Assembly (NCBI GenBank): GCA_964451365.1
Contig: CAYVIB010000060.1
Location: 1-11,355 of the forward strand
DNA: 11,355 nucleotides
Reading direction: 5' to 3'
Source of the DNA: CAYVIB01 sp964451365
GTDB taxonomy: Bacteria > Pseudomonadota > Gammaproteobacteria > Pseudomonadales > Cellvibrionaceae
Part shown: in pieces, positions 1 to 6,361 of the stretch
Position numbering within the stretch: position 1 is the stretch's first letter
Layout of the letters: every line of letters starts with the position of its first letter
Made by a program: the position numbers and the translations under genes
The notes under the pieces: generated by a model
What the model saw: only the letters and a program-made list of their open reading frames with translations
Told to the model about the DNA's origin: nothing
The model's database searches: none

Positions 1-49
1 AATTAAAACCCGGAAAAAATAAGACCAAGAGAGACACTCACTATAACTT

Positions 50-2248
50 ATGACTTCAAATTATCTCGACAAAAACCTCCCGGTACATGAACGTGTGGAA
101 AGCCTGCTGGGGCTGATGACGCTGGAAGAAAAAATCGGCCAGATGATGCAGTTACCGGCGGTGAACGAAGGTTACGAAAACTATATCAGCGACTATAAAG
201 TAGGTTCTTACCTGCATGCGCTGAGGGAAAAAATTCCCGCCCTCGAAGTGCACAACAAGCTGCATTCGCGGTTGAAGATTCCGCTGCTGTTCGGCATCGA
301 CGCCATTCACGGCCATTGTTTCGATGACAACACCACCGTTTTCCCCACGCAATTGGCCATGGCCTGTACCTGGGATGAGGGGCTGTTGAAGCGGGTTGGG
401 CAGATTACCGCAAATGAAGCCTATGCCTGCGGCCTTCACTGGACCTTTTCGCCGGTGCTTTGTATCGCGCGCGACCCGCGCTGGGGGCGCACCGACGAAA
501 CCTTCGGCGAGGACCCGGTGCTGGTGTCAACGCTGGCGCGGGCAATGACCGAAGGCTATCAGTCCGCGGATTATCCCTTTGCCGCCTGTGCCAAGCATTA
601 CGCCGCCTATGGCGAAACAGACGGCGGTCGCGACTCCTCCGATGCCGACGTGTCGGAGCGCCGGATGCGCAACGTGTTCCTGCCGCCGTTTGAACAACAG
701 GTAAAAGCCGGCTGCAAAACCTTTATGGCCGCTTACGAGTCTCTCAATGGAATACCCTGTTCGGCCAATACCTGGCTGATGAACACCGTATTGCGGCACG
801 AGTGGAATTTTGACGGCGTGGTGGTAACCGATTGGGACAACGCCGGGCTGCTGGTAAAAACTCAAGCGGCCGCAAATGACATGAAGGAAGCTATCGCCCT
901 TTGCCTGGAAGCCAGCAACGACATCTTTATGACCACCATCGAATTTTACGAAGCCGCCCTTGAGCTGGTGCGGGAGGGAAGAGTCAGTGAAGAGCGAATT
1001 GACCAGAGCGTGCGACGGATACTGAAACTCAAGTTCGAACTGGGATTGTTCGATTCGCCTCCCGTGGCTTCACGGGAAAAAGTCCTGTCGGATACAAAAC
1101 GCTGGGATGTTGCGCTGCAGGCCGCGCAGGAATCGCTGGTACTTGTTAAAAACACGGGCCTGCTTCCACTGGAAAAAAAGAAAAGCATTTTGCTGGTGGG
1201 CGATAACGCCGACGATGTGCTCGCGCAATTGGGTGACTGGTCGTTCGGCTCCGGCCAGGCGGCATTTACCGACAAAAACATTCATCGCGCTGATACTGTA
1301 ACGCTCTACGTGGCGCTGAACCAGTACTGCTCCGCCAACGGAATCGAGCTGGATTACATTCGTGGCTGCAATCCGCGCGATAAAACCTTGCCCGACAGGG
1401 AATCGGTACTAAAGGCCGCGGAAAAAGCCGATGCAATTATTTTCTGTGCTGGCGATACCTACGTGCAGCACGGCGAATTCCACGACCGGGCCGACCTTTC
1501 GCTGCCCGGCAATCAACCGGTGGTGTTCGACTGGTTGAAAGACACCGGCAAGCCGATTGCCAGCGTGATGCTGATGAGCAAGCCGCATATCATAAGCGAG
1601 GTAATGGACTCTTCGGACGGTGTCATCATCGCCTTCAATCCCGGTGCAAAGGGGGGGGCGGCGATTACCCAGTGCCTGTTCGGCAAAATCAACCCCGGCG
1701 GAAAGCTGCCCATCAGTTTTCCCCGCCACGAAGGCCAGCTGCCGGTCTACTACAACCAGGCGCCGGGTTGGCACGCGAGTTTTTCCCAGCACTACGACCG
1801 CAGTGACCGCTATATAGACCTGCCCGCCACACCGCTGTTGGCTTTTGGCGAGGGCATGTCCTACAGCGAAATTGTCTACGGCCAGTTGCTGACGAACCGG
1901 GACCAGGTGACTATAACTGAATTGGAGCAGGGCGCCGCCGTTGCCGTCAGCGTCGATATCCAGAACAGAAGCGAGCGCAGCGCGGTGGAAGTGGTGCAGT
2001 TATATCTGCAGCAAATAATTCCCGGTGTCACCAGCCCCATCCGGCAGCTCCGGCAGTTCAAGAGGGTCATTATTCCGGCCAAGGCCAAGGTGGTGGTGGA
2101 GTTTGAATTACGCGCGCGGGACCTGGCGGTGTTGGACAGGTCCATGGCGAAAACGCTCGTCCCGGGGCGTGTTAATGTGAAAGTGGGTGCGAGCAGCAGG
2201 GAAGCGGATTTAAAAACAGTGGAATTTACCCTGGCGGGCAAGGCATAG
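50..2248 (+). CDS. GH3 family beta-glucosidase / beta-xylosidase, probably cytoplasmic
   Basis: This 732-residue protein is a glycoside hydrolase family 3 enzyme, which removes terminal beta-linked sugars from oligosaccharides with retention of configuration. The N-terminal barrel shows the family blocks GIDAIHG, RDPRWGRTDETFGEDP, a KHYA motif and WNFDGVVVTDWD. Asp261 in the TDW motif is the expected catalytic nucleophile. The second domain has the GEFHDRADLSLPGNQ block, whose Glu is a candidate acid/base. The last ~90 residues form the fibronectin-III-like domain common in this family. There is no signal peptide (the start is MTSNYLDKNLPVHERV), so I infer a cytoplasmic enzyme working on imported oligosaccharides, which fits the GPH symporter and GH43 gene further along. 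Only 49 bases lie upstream and the ribosome binding site is weak (AGAGAG), so it may be the distal gene of an operon. Glucosidase versus xylosidase cannot be settled from sequence alone. A run of eight G at 1651-1658 lies inside the gene without breaking the frame. Confidence 0.93.
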   Translation: MTSNYLDKNLPVHERVESLLGLMTLEEKIGQMMQLPAVNEGYENYISDYKVGSYLHALREKIPALEVHNKLHSRLKIPLLFGIDAIHGHCFDDNTTVFPTQLAMACTWDEGLLKRVGQITANEAYACGLHWTFSPVLCIARDPRWGRTDETFGEDPVLVSTLARAMTEGYQSADYPFAACAKHYAAYGETDGGRDSSDADVSERRMRNVFLPPFEQQVKAGCKTFMAAYESLNGIPCSANTWLMNTVLRHEWNFDGVVVTDWDNAGLLVKTQAAANDMKEAIALCLEASNDIFMTTIEFYEAALELVREGRVSEERIDQSVRRILKLKFELGLFDSPPVASREKVLSDTKRWDVALQAAQESLVLVKNTGLLPLEKKKSILLVGDNADDVLAQLGDWSFGSGQAAFTDKNIHRADTVTLYVALNQYCSANGIELDYIRGCNPRDKTLPDRESVLKAAEKADAIIFCAGDTYVQHGEFHDRADLSLPGNQPVVFDWLKDTGKPIASVMLMSKPHIISEVMDSSDGVIIAFNPGAKGGAAITQCLFGKINPGGKLPISFPRHEGQLPVYYNQAPGWHASFSQHYDRSDRYIDLPATPLLAFGEGMSYSEIVYGQLLTNRDQVTITELEQGAAVAVSVDIQNRSERSAVEVVQLYLQQIIPGVTSPIRQLRQFKRVIIPAKAKVVVEFELRARDLAVLDRSMAKTLVPGRVNVKVGASSREADLKTVEFTLAGKA

Positions 2249-2271
2249 TCTGTCTTTCTTTTTGTCGGGAT

Positions 2272-2289
2272 AACCCTGGCGGGTTTTTT
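2272..2289 (+). terminator. Short rho-independent terminator after the GH3 gene
   Basis: Twenty-three bases after the GH3 stop, AACCC (2272-2276) and GGGTT (2281-2285) can form a 5-bp stem with a TGGC loop, running into six T. The stem is short but the placement and T tract are right. Confidence 0.55.
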
Positions 2290-2292
2290 CGT

Positions 2293-2335
2293 CGGGTAAC
2301 ACTTGCGGTTACCCGGGCAGCCGCACGGGCTGCCC
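2293..2335. repeat. Double-hairpin palindromic element
   Basis: Two perfect inverted repeats abut. CGGGTAAC (2293-2300) pairs with GTTACCCG (2308-2315) across a 7-nt loop. GGGCAGCC (2315-2322) pairs with GGCTGCCC (2328-2335) across a 5-nt loop. The element ends exactly where the minus-strand stop codon begins. The form (twin GC-rich hairpins between convergent 3' ends) resembles dispersed intergenic palindromic repeats of the REP type. It could also act as a transcript-end hairpin for the minus-strand gene, but no T tract follows on that strand. Whether it is dispersed in the genome cannot be seen from this window. Confidence 0.5.
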
Positions 2336-2803
2336 CTACATTTCCTCCACCCGGTTTCCCTCGTACATCATCAGGTTGGTTTCGGTTTGTTCCAGGTCGA
2401 TCAACTCCCGCAGCAGTTCACCGGTTTCAGTTCCACCCGCGCGACCGTACATGTAGCGATAGAATTCAATTACCTGTTTGTGCTGGTTCGCCACCTCTTC
2501 CATGATTTCCCCGCTGTTCATTTGCGAAAAAGGTTTGTGATGCGGGCGCGTGCGCAGAATGTTTTCCGGTTGCGCGTACTCGTAAAACCAGGTCCGCAGG
2601 TCGTCATCATTGGCCGATTTTTGTAGGGTTTTCAAGGCCTTTTCCAGCTTAAGTTCGTGGTCGCACAGGTAGTCCATCAGCATCCTTGCGCGCGGGTCGG
2701 TACTTTCGTTGGCTGAGATATTCAGGCTTTTTGCCAGATTGCCGTGAAATTCCCGGGTTTTGGCAATGACTTCGTCAAGTGGTTGGGCAGCTTCGGATTT
2801 CAT
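2336..2803 (-). CDS. Small ferritin-like helical protein of unknown function
   Basis: A 155-residue, charged, all-helical-looking protein with no signal peptide or membrane segment. Acidic and histidine residues recur at helical spacing: EFHGNL near residue 18, DYLCDHELKLEKAL near 45-58, the HKQVIEFYRYMYGRA block near 108-122 and LIDLEQTETNLMMY near 135-148. This suggests a four-helix ferritin-like or hemerythrin-like bundle, though the metal ligands are not a clear match to either signature. Similar short proteins occur in marine gammaproteobacteria, usually as hypothetical or ferritin-like proteins; that is recollection, not a search. The start is well supported: on the minus strand AAGGAGT (2809-2815) sits 5 nt before the ATG. 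It is transcribed away from the CHASE-GGDEF-EAL gene and towards the GH3 gene. No function can be assigned. Confidence 0.8.
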   Translation of the reverse strand: MKSEAAQPLDEVIAKTREFHGNLAKSLNISANESTDPRARMLMDYLCDHELKLEKALKTLQKSANDDDLRTWFYEYAQPENILRTRPHHKPFSQMNSGEIMEEVANQHKQVIEFYRYMYGRAGGTETGELLRELIDLEQTETNLMMYEGNRVEEM

Positions 2804-2836
2804 CTGTCACTCCTTGTACCGGTTTATCGAGAGTTC

Positions 2837-2865
2837 GATATAAAACATTCAATCAAAAACACCAA
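2837..2865 (-). promoter_or_regulatory. Sigma70-type promoter of the ferritin-like gene
   Basis: Read on the minus strand, TTGGTG (2860-2865) is separated by exactly 17 nt from TATATC (2837-2842), a fair match to the -35 and -10 boxes with ideal spacing. The inferred transcript start is about 30 nt upstream of the ATG. Confidence 0.5.
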
Positions 2866-2869
2866 GCAT

Positions 2870-2902
2870 ATCTTTTGCCAGGAGAGCCTTGGAACAAAAG
2901 AT
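2870..2902. promoter_or_regulatory. Inverted repeat just upstream of the minus-strand promoter
   Basis: ATCTTTTG (2870-2877) is a perfect inverted repeat of CAAAAGAT (2895-2902), with 17 nt between. The interior can pair further (CCAGG with CCTTGG). It begins 5 nt beyond the inferred -35 box of the ferritin-like gene and lies within the divergent region, so an operator or activator site is plausible. No T tract supports a terminator. Confidence 0.4.
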
Positions 2903-2939
2903 GTCGCATAAATCATCATTTCCTCCGGTGTGATACTTT

Positions 2940-2956
2940 GTGACGGCCACAGTCAC
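2940..2956. promoter_or_regulatory. Inverted repeat upstream of the c-di-GMP gene
   Basis: GTGAC (2940-2944) and GTCAC (2952-2956) are perfect inverted half-sites 7 nt apart, 60 nt before the ATG at 3016. An AT-rich TATTATAAA stretch (2978-2986) could be the -10 region, with no convincing -35. Candidate operator only. Confidence 0.3.
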
Positions 2957-3015
2957 TCATTTCAAAGGAATAGCGGCTATTATAAAGACAGGTACTCAAA
3001 CGCGTGGGAACGCAC

Positions 3016-5241
3016 ATGGAGAATAATAAAAACGAGGTGGCAACACCTCTTGGGCCTTTCATTATAAATGGCACAACCCCGGGTCACGGAGGCTCAATTG
3101 TTGTTGCGCTATTGAGTTTTTTGTTACCGCTGCTGCTGGCCTCGACCATCATTTTTAAGCTCATTGATCTGCATAAACGTGAAGCCGTATTCGAGATGCA
3201 GTATTGGGCGCAGGCATTTATTACCAAGCTGCAGGGCAGGCTGGAGGCGAATATTGCCATTGGCCGCGGCTTTGATGCCCATATCTCGGTGCTCGGCTCC
3301 ATGAGCCAGGCGGAACTGGAAGAACTTGCGCCGAGGTTGCTCGAACCGGAACTCAGCATACGCCATATTGGTATTGCACCGGACCTGAAAATCAGCGCCG
3401 TTTATCCCGTTGCGGGGAATGAACCGGCTCTGGGGCTCAATTACAGAACTCACCTGGAGCAGCGTGATGAAGCCGTCAAGGCCCTGCGCCTGAATCGCAT
3501 TGTCCTTGCCGGTCCGCTGACCCTGGTTCAGGGGGAGGAAAACCAACTGGTGGCCAGGTTTCCGGTGTACAACCCTGACGGCAGTGAATGGGGGCTGGTT
3601 GCGCTGGTGATAGATGCCAATGATCTTTTAAAAAGTGCCGGCGTAAACATGTTATCCAAAAAATACGAAGTGGCGATTCGTAAAGTGGACGCTTCCAATA
3701 GCCGCACTTTTTTTGGTCGCGCGGAGTTGTTCGAAAATGCCGAGCAGTTGCATCCCATAGCGGTACACGGTGGCGAATGGCAAATGGCCATCAGGTCCAA
3801 CGACTCGGTGGTTCCGGTTCGCATTTATTTGTTGTATTGGATAGTTGCATTGTCAGTTTGCCTGTCCATCGCGCTGGTGGTTTATTCCTATCGCAAAACA
3901 TCAATGAATCGGCAGGCGCAGTTGCAGTACCTGGAGTCCATACTCGCTATCGATCCCCTTACCCGGCTGACCAGCCGGTACAAGTTTAATGAGAATCTGA
4001 CTGACCTGATAGGGCGGAGCCATGCCAGCGGGGAACACTTTACTCTGCTGTTGATAGATCTGGATCACTTCAAGGATATCAATGACAGTCTCGGTCACCA
4101 TGCCGGCGATCAATTGCTTGTGGAAGTTGCCGGCCGGCTCAAAAAATGTATTCACCCCGGGGACCTCCTGTGTCGTTTTGGCGGTGATGAATTCATGATC
4201 GTTTTTATGGGCGAATGGAAAACCATCGACATTGAAAGGCGGGCCGAGCATATCACCGCCGTTATTGGTGAAAAAGTTACGGTATCCGGCAAGGTGATTG
4301 GTATAACCGCAAGTGTTGGCGCGGCGGTTTTTCCTGACGACGGGCAGGACGCCGAAACGCTTATCCAGCATGCTGATCTCGCCATGTTCGAAAGCAAGCG
4401 GGCGGGCAGAAACACGCTTTACTTCTTTAACGTCAAGCAGCGGAACGAAGCGGATCGCTATATAAAGCTGCATACCGAGATCAAGGCCGCCATGAACTCG
4501 GAGCAGTTCCAGGTTTACTACCAGCCGATTTACGACGTTCAGGCCGAAAATTTTACCCGTTGCGAAGCCTTGTGCCGATGGCATCGCCCGGATGGGGAAA
4601 TTATCAGTCCGGACGAATTTGTTCCGGTGGCGGAACAGTCGGGGCTGATTGCCGATCTTGGCCTGTGGCTGACGGAGCAGGCTTTTCAATTTTATGGCGA
4701 ACTGAAACAGGAGGGGGTTGAGATGAATATTTCTCTCAACCGGTCACCGCAGGAATTCGGTTCCACCTTCCATACCAACCAGCTTATTTCCCTGGCCGAA
4801 CGTTTTGGTATTCCAGCGCGGCAAATTACGCTGGAAATTACCGAATCCCTTTTTATGTCGGATCATGGAATAAAAATTAAAAACTTTCATGTGTTAAAAA
4901 AAGCCGGTTTTAATTTTTCCATTGACGATTTCGGCACAGGCTATTCCGCATTGAGTTACCTGCGCCAGTTCCCGGTGGAGAGCCTGAAAGTGGATAAAAG
5001 CTATATTGTCGAATTGGGGGATACCCAACAGGCCGATACCCTGGTTAAGGTAATTATCCAGATGGCTAAAACCCTGGGTATTGCCGTGGTGGCCGAAGGC
5101 GTGGAAACCCGCGAACAAATGTTGTTTCTTAAAAATATCGGCTGCGAGTATATTCAGGGATTTTATTTCGCCAAGCCCATGCCGAGGGATGAATTTTTAG
5201 CCTTTATCGTGGAGGCGAGAAAAAGAAAATGGTTGTTGTAA
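3016..5241 (+). CDS. Membrane CHASE-GGDEF-EAL protein (c-di-GMP synthesis/breakdown)
   Basis: This 741-residue protein combines a sensor with both c-di-GMP domains. A membrane segment at about 27-48 is followed by a periplasmic CHASE-like domain (about 75-235; typical GIAPDLKISAVYP, ALGLNY and GPLTLVQG blocks) and a second membrane segment (about 270-292). Then come a GGDEF diguanylate cyclase domain (about 315-472) and an EAL phosphodiesterase domain (about 490-735). The GGDEF motif is intact at 389-393. The EAL motif is intact at 517-519 (EALCRW), and the other metal and catalytic blocks are present: LNRSPQEF, ITESLF, DDFGTGYSALSYL, LKVDKSY, AEGVE and QGFYFAKP. The allosteric I-site, normally RxxD five residues before GGDEF, reads HPGD (380-383), so product inhibition is probably lost. 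I chose the ATG at 3016, with GGGAA just ahead; an in-frame GTG at 3004 would add four residues. Net activity in the cell cannot be predicted. Confidence 0.93.
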   Translation: MENNKNEVATPLGPFIINGTTPGHGGSIVVALLSFLLPLLLASTIIFKLIDLHKREAVFEMQYWAQAFITKLQGRLEANIAIGRGFDAHISVLGSMSQAELEELAPRLLEPELSIRHIGIAPDLKISAVYPVAGNEPALGLNYRTHLEQRDEAVKALRLNRIVLAGPLTLVQGEENQLVARFPVYNPDGSEWGLVALVIDANDLLKSAGVNMLSKKYEVAIRKVDASNSRTFFGRAELFENAEQLHPIAVHGGEWQMAIRSNDSVVPVRIYLLYWIVALSVCLSIALVVYSYRKTSMNRQAQLQYLESILAIDPLTRLTSRYKFNENLTDLIGRSHASGEHFTLLLIDLDHFKDINDSLGHHAGDQLLVEVAGRLKKCIHPGDLLCRFGGDEFMIVFMGEWKTIDIERRAEHITAVIGEKVTVSGKVIGITASVGAAVFPDDGQDAETLIQHADLAMFESKRAGRNTLYFFNVKQRNEADRYIKLHTEIKAAMNSEQFQVYYQPIYDVQAENFTRCEALCRWHRPDGEIISPDEFVPVAEQSGLIADLGLWLTEQAFQFYGELKQEGVEMNISLNRSPQEFGSTFHTNQLISLAERFGIPARQITLEITESLFMSDHGIKIKNFHVLKKAGFNFSIDDFGTGYSALSYLRQFPVESLKVDKSYIVELGDTQQADTLVKVIIQMAKTLGIAVVAEGVETREQMLFLKNIGCEYIQGFYFAKPMPRDEFLAFIVEARKRKWLL

Positions 5242-5298
5242 CTTTCATCCTATGACCCGATCTTCCCGCTACTGTCGATCCTGCTTACACACGTTGGT

Positions 5299-5320
5299 AT
5301 CCGCTGCGCCTATCGCGGAT
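5299..5320 (+). terminator. Possible weak terminator hairpin after the c-di-GMP gene
   Basis: ATCCGC (5299-5304) pairs perfectly with GCGGAT (5315-5320) across 10 nt, 58 nt after the stop. The downstream sequence is only weakly T-rich, so termination is uncertain. Confidence 0.25.
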
Positions 5321-5356
5321 CAAAGTTTGTTCACCTGCAAATAAAGCCGATAAAAA
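5321..5356 (+). promoter_or_regulatory. Candidate promoter of the first CTERM paralog
   Basis: GCCGATAA (5346-5353) is a perfect match to the sigma28 (FliA) -10 box, and CAAAGTTT (5321-5328) is one base off the sigma28 -35 box. The gap is 17 nt, not the usual 11. The alternative is a sigma70 reading: TTGTTC (5327-5332), 18 nt, TAAAAA (5351-5356). Either would start transcription near 5360 and leave a leader of about 130 nt. Confidence 0.35.
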
Positions 5357-5357
5357 A

Positions 5358-5466
5358 TGAGGAACAAACCTCAGTTCAGGGTGGAATACCGTGCCTCAGG
5401 GTGCCGCGGCTTGAATTTTGCTGAGGTACCGTCTTCATGTTGAAGCTTGATTTACTGGCTTCAACG
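5358..5466 (+). promoter_or_regulatory. Structured leader of the first CTERM paralog
   Basis: Several hairpins can form ahead of the ATG at 5491. TGAGG (5358-5362) pairs with CCTCA (5369-5373). GTGCCTCAG (5391-5399) pairs with CTGAGGTAC (5421-5429) with one G-U. GTTGAAGC (5439-5446) pairs perfectly with GCTTCAAC (5458-5465). CCTCAG occurs twice (5369-5374, 5394-5399) and CTGAGG once, so the first two stems can exchange partners. An 8-bp direct repeat TCAGGGTG lies at 5376-5383 and 5396-5403, exactly 20 bp apart. The 5439-5465 hairpin has a counterpart in front of the second paralog. Confidence 0.45.
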
Positions 5467-5490
5467 AATCTAGTTGCGAGGGCAGTACCC

Positions 5491-6198
5491 ATGAAAACAC
5501 TTATAAAACTTACACAATCCGCATTCCTGATTTTGTACGTTTTTCTTTATGCATCCACAGCCAGTGGCGCGTATTTTGATTATTCTTTAGACGAAGACAC
5601 CAACATCGTTACTGGTAACGGGTACGAGTGGCTACGATGGGACCAGACGGTGGGAATGTCGATTAACGATGCGATAGCCAGTTATTCGGCTGACGGGTGG
5701 CGAGTAGCCTCTAACACTGAAATGGCGTTTCTGTTCAACGATTTCGGTGTTAACTACCATATGGGTACGACTATTCCCTACGATACAGACGAAAATACCG
5801 GACAGAGCGTTTGGGATGATGCGGCATCCATACAGTTTTATCTCTTCCAGGAAATGTTCGGCATCACCAATACCGACTGTTTCGACTGGTATCCCGAACA
5901 GCAGTGTCTGACGGAATCCAGCGTTCTTTTTGGCACCGATTTGGATGGGGACCTTCAGTACAACCTGGCATGGGTGTTGTATAGCCAGTGGGAAAACCTG
6001 GAAACCGGGGAATGGGCCTGGTATGACGAAGCATGGTCGGGAATCTCGGCGGACACTCATGCTCCCGCGAATTCACCATTGAATGGCGTTGCCCTGGTAA
6101 GGGAAGTGACACATACCCCGATACCCGGAGCGCTTCCTCTCTTCGCCAGCGCGATGCTGGTTTTTGGCTGGTTTTATCGTCGTAAAAAACAGAAATAG
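5491..6198 (+). CDS. Secreted protein with PEP-CTERM/VPLPA-CTERM-type sorting tail, paralog 1
   Basis: A 235-residue secreted protein. The N-terminus (MKTLIKLTQSAFLILYVFLY, then ASTASGAYF) is a clear signal peptide, probably cut near residue 25. The mature part begins with a domain carrying GYEWLRWDQT and GWRVASNTEMAFLFNDF, a pattern known from other PEP-CTERM proteins of unknown function. The C-terminus has a Pro-Gly-Ala-Leu-Pro-Leu-Phe motif, a hydrophobic helix and a basic FYRRKKQK end, as in tails recognised and cleaved by exosortase/XrtD-like enzymes. No exosortase gene lies in the window. The ATG at 5491 is preferred over one 54 bases upstream because it opens the signal peptide, has GAGGG 8 nt before it, and gives a length matching the paralog. 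The two cysteines in the middle (NTDCFDWYPEQQCL) are absent from paralog 2 and could form a disulfide. Likely fate: surface anchoring or matrix release. Ligand unknown. Confidence 0.82.
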   Translation: MKTLIKLTQSAFLILYVFLYASTASGAYFDYSLDEDTNIVTGNGYEWLRWDQTVGMSINDAIASYSADGWRVASNTEMAFLFNDFGVNYHMGTTIPYDTDENTGQSVWDDAASIQFYLFQEMFGITNTDCFDWYPEQQCLTESSVLFGTDLDGDLQYNLAWVLYSQWENLETGEWAWYDEAWSGISADTHAPANSPLNGVALVREVTHTPIPGALPLFASAMLVFGWFYRRKKQK

Positions 6199-6219
6199 TA
6201 CAGAAGTCGTTCAATTGCC

Positions 6220-6256
6220 GCAGCGGGGGATGTCCTCCCGCTGCATTTAATCTTTT
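6220..6256 (+). terminator. Rho-independent terminator between the two paralogs
   Basis: GCAGCGGG (6220-6227) pairs perfectly with CCCGCTGC (6237-6244), extended inward by a G-U and a G-C pair, with a 5-nt loop. ATTTAATCTTTT follows. It lies 21 nt after the stop of paralog 1 and implies that paralog 2 has its own promoter. Confidence 0.75.
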
Positions 6257-6306
6257 CAGTCTTCACGAATGAGCAATATCCCGGTCGGTATCTGCTGCAT
6301 CGTCGT

Positions 6307-6335
6307 TTGAAGCTCCGGCAGGTCTCCGGCTTTCA
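6307..6335 (+). promoter_or_regulatory. Leader hairpin of paralog 2, counterpart of the paralog 1 hairpin
   Basis: TTGAAGCT (6307-6314) and GGCTTTCA (6328-6335) flank an interior with CCGG on both sides and form an imperfect hairpin 55 nt before the ATG. Paralog 1 has TTGAAGCT and GGCTTCAA at 51 nt. The loops differ, the flanks are shared. Confidence 0.4.
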
Positions 6336-6361
6336 CAACCAAAAAACGAAAGGAGAAGATT

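Noticed and set aside
2939..2957. CRP-like site TGTGA ... TCACT
   Set aside because: The half-sites are 9-10 nt apart rather than 6, so it does not fit a CRP site; kept only as a generic inverted repeat.
3901..4689. Open frame of 262 codons on the minus strand
   Set aside because: It is antisense to the GGDEF and EAL domains, which are clearly coding on the plus strand.
5437..5490. Upstream ATG extending paralog 1 by 18 residues
   Set aside because: It would bury the signal peptide, has no good ribosome binding site, and covers the leader hairpin conserved in front of paralog 2.
5358..5490. c-di-GMP riboswitch in the leader of paralog 1
   Set aside because: The neighbouring c-di-GMP gene made this tempting, but the conserved GEMM core sequence elements are not present.
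5296..6298. Shared 12-mer GGTATCYGCTGC upstream of both CTERM paralogs (5296-5307 and 6287-6298)
   Set aside because: It lies at very different distances from the two start codons, and an 11-of-12 match between two regions of this size is not rare enough to claim a regulatory site.
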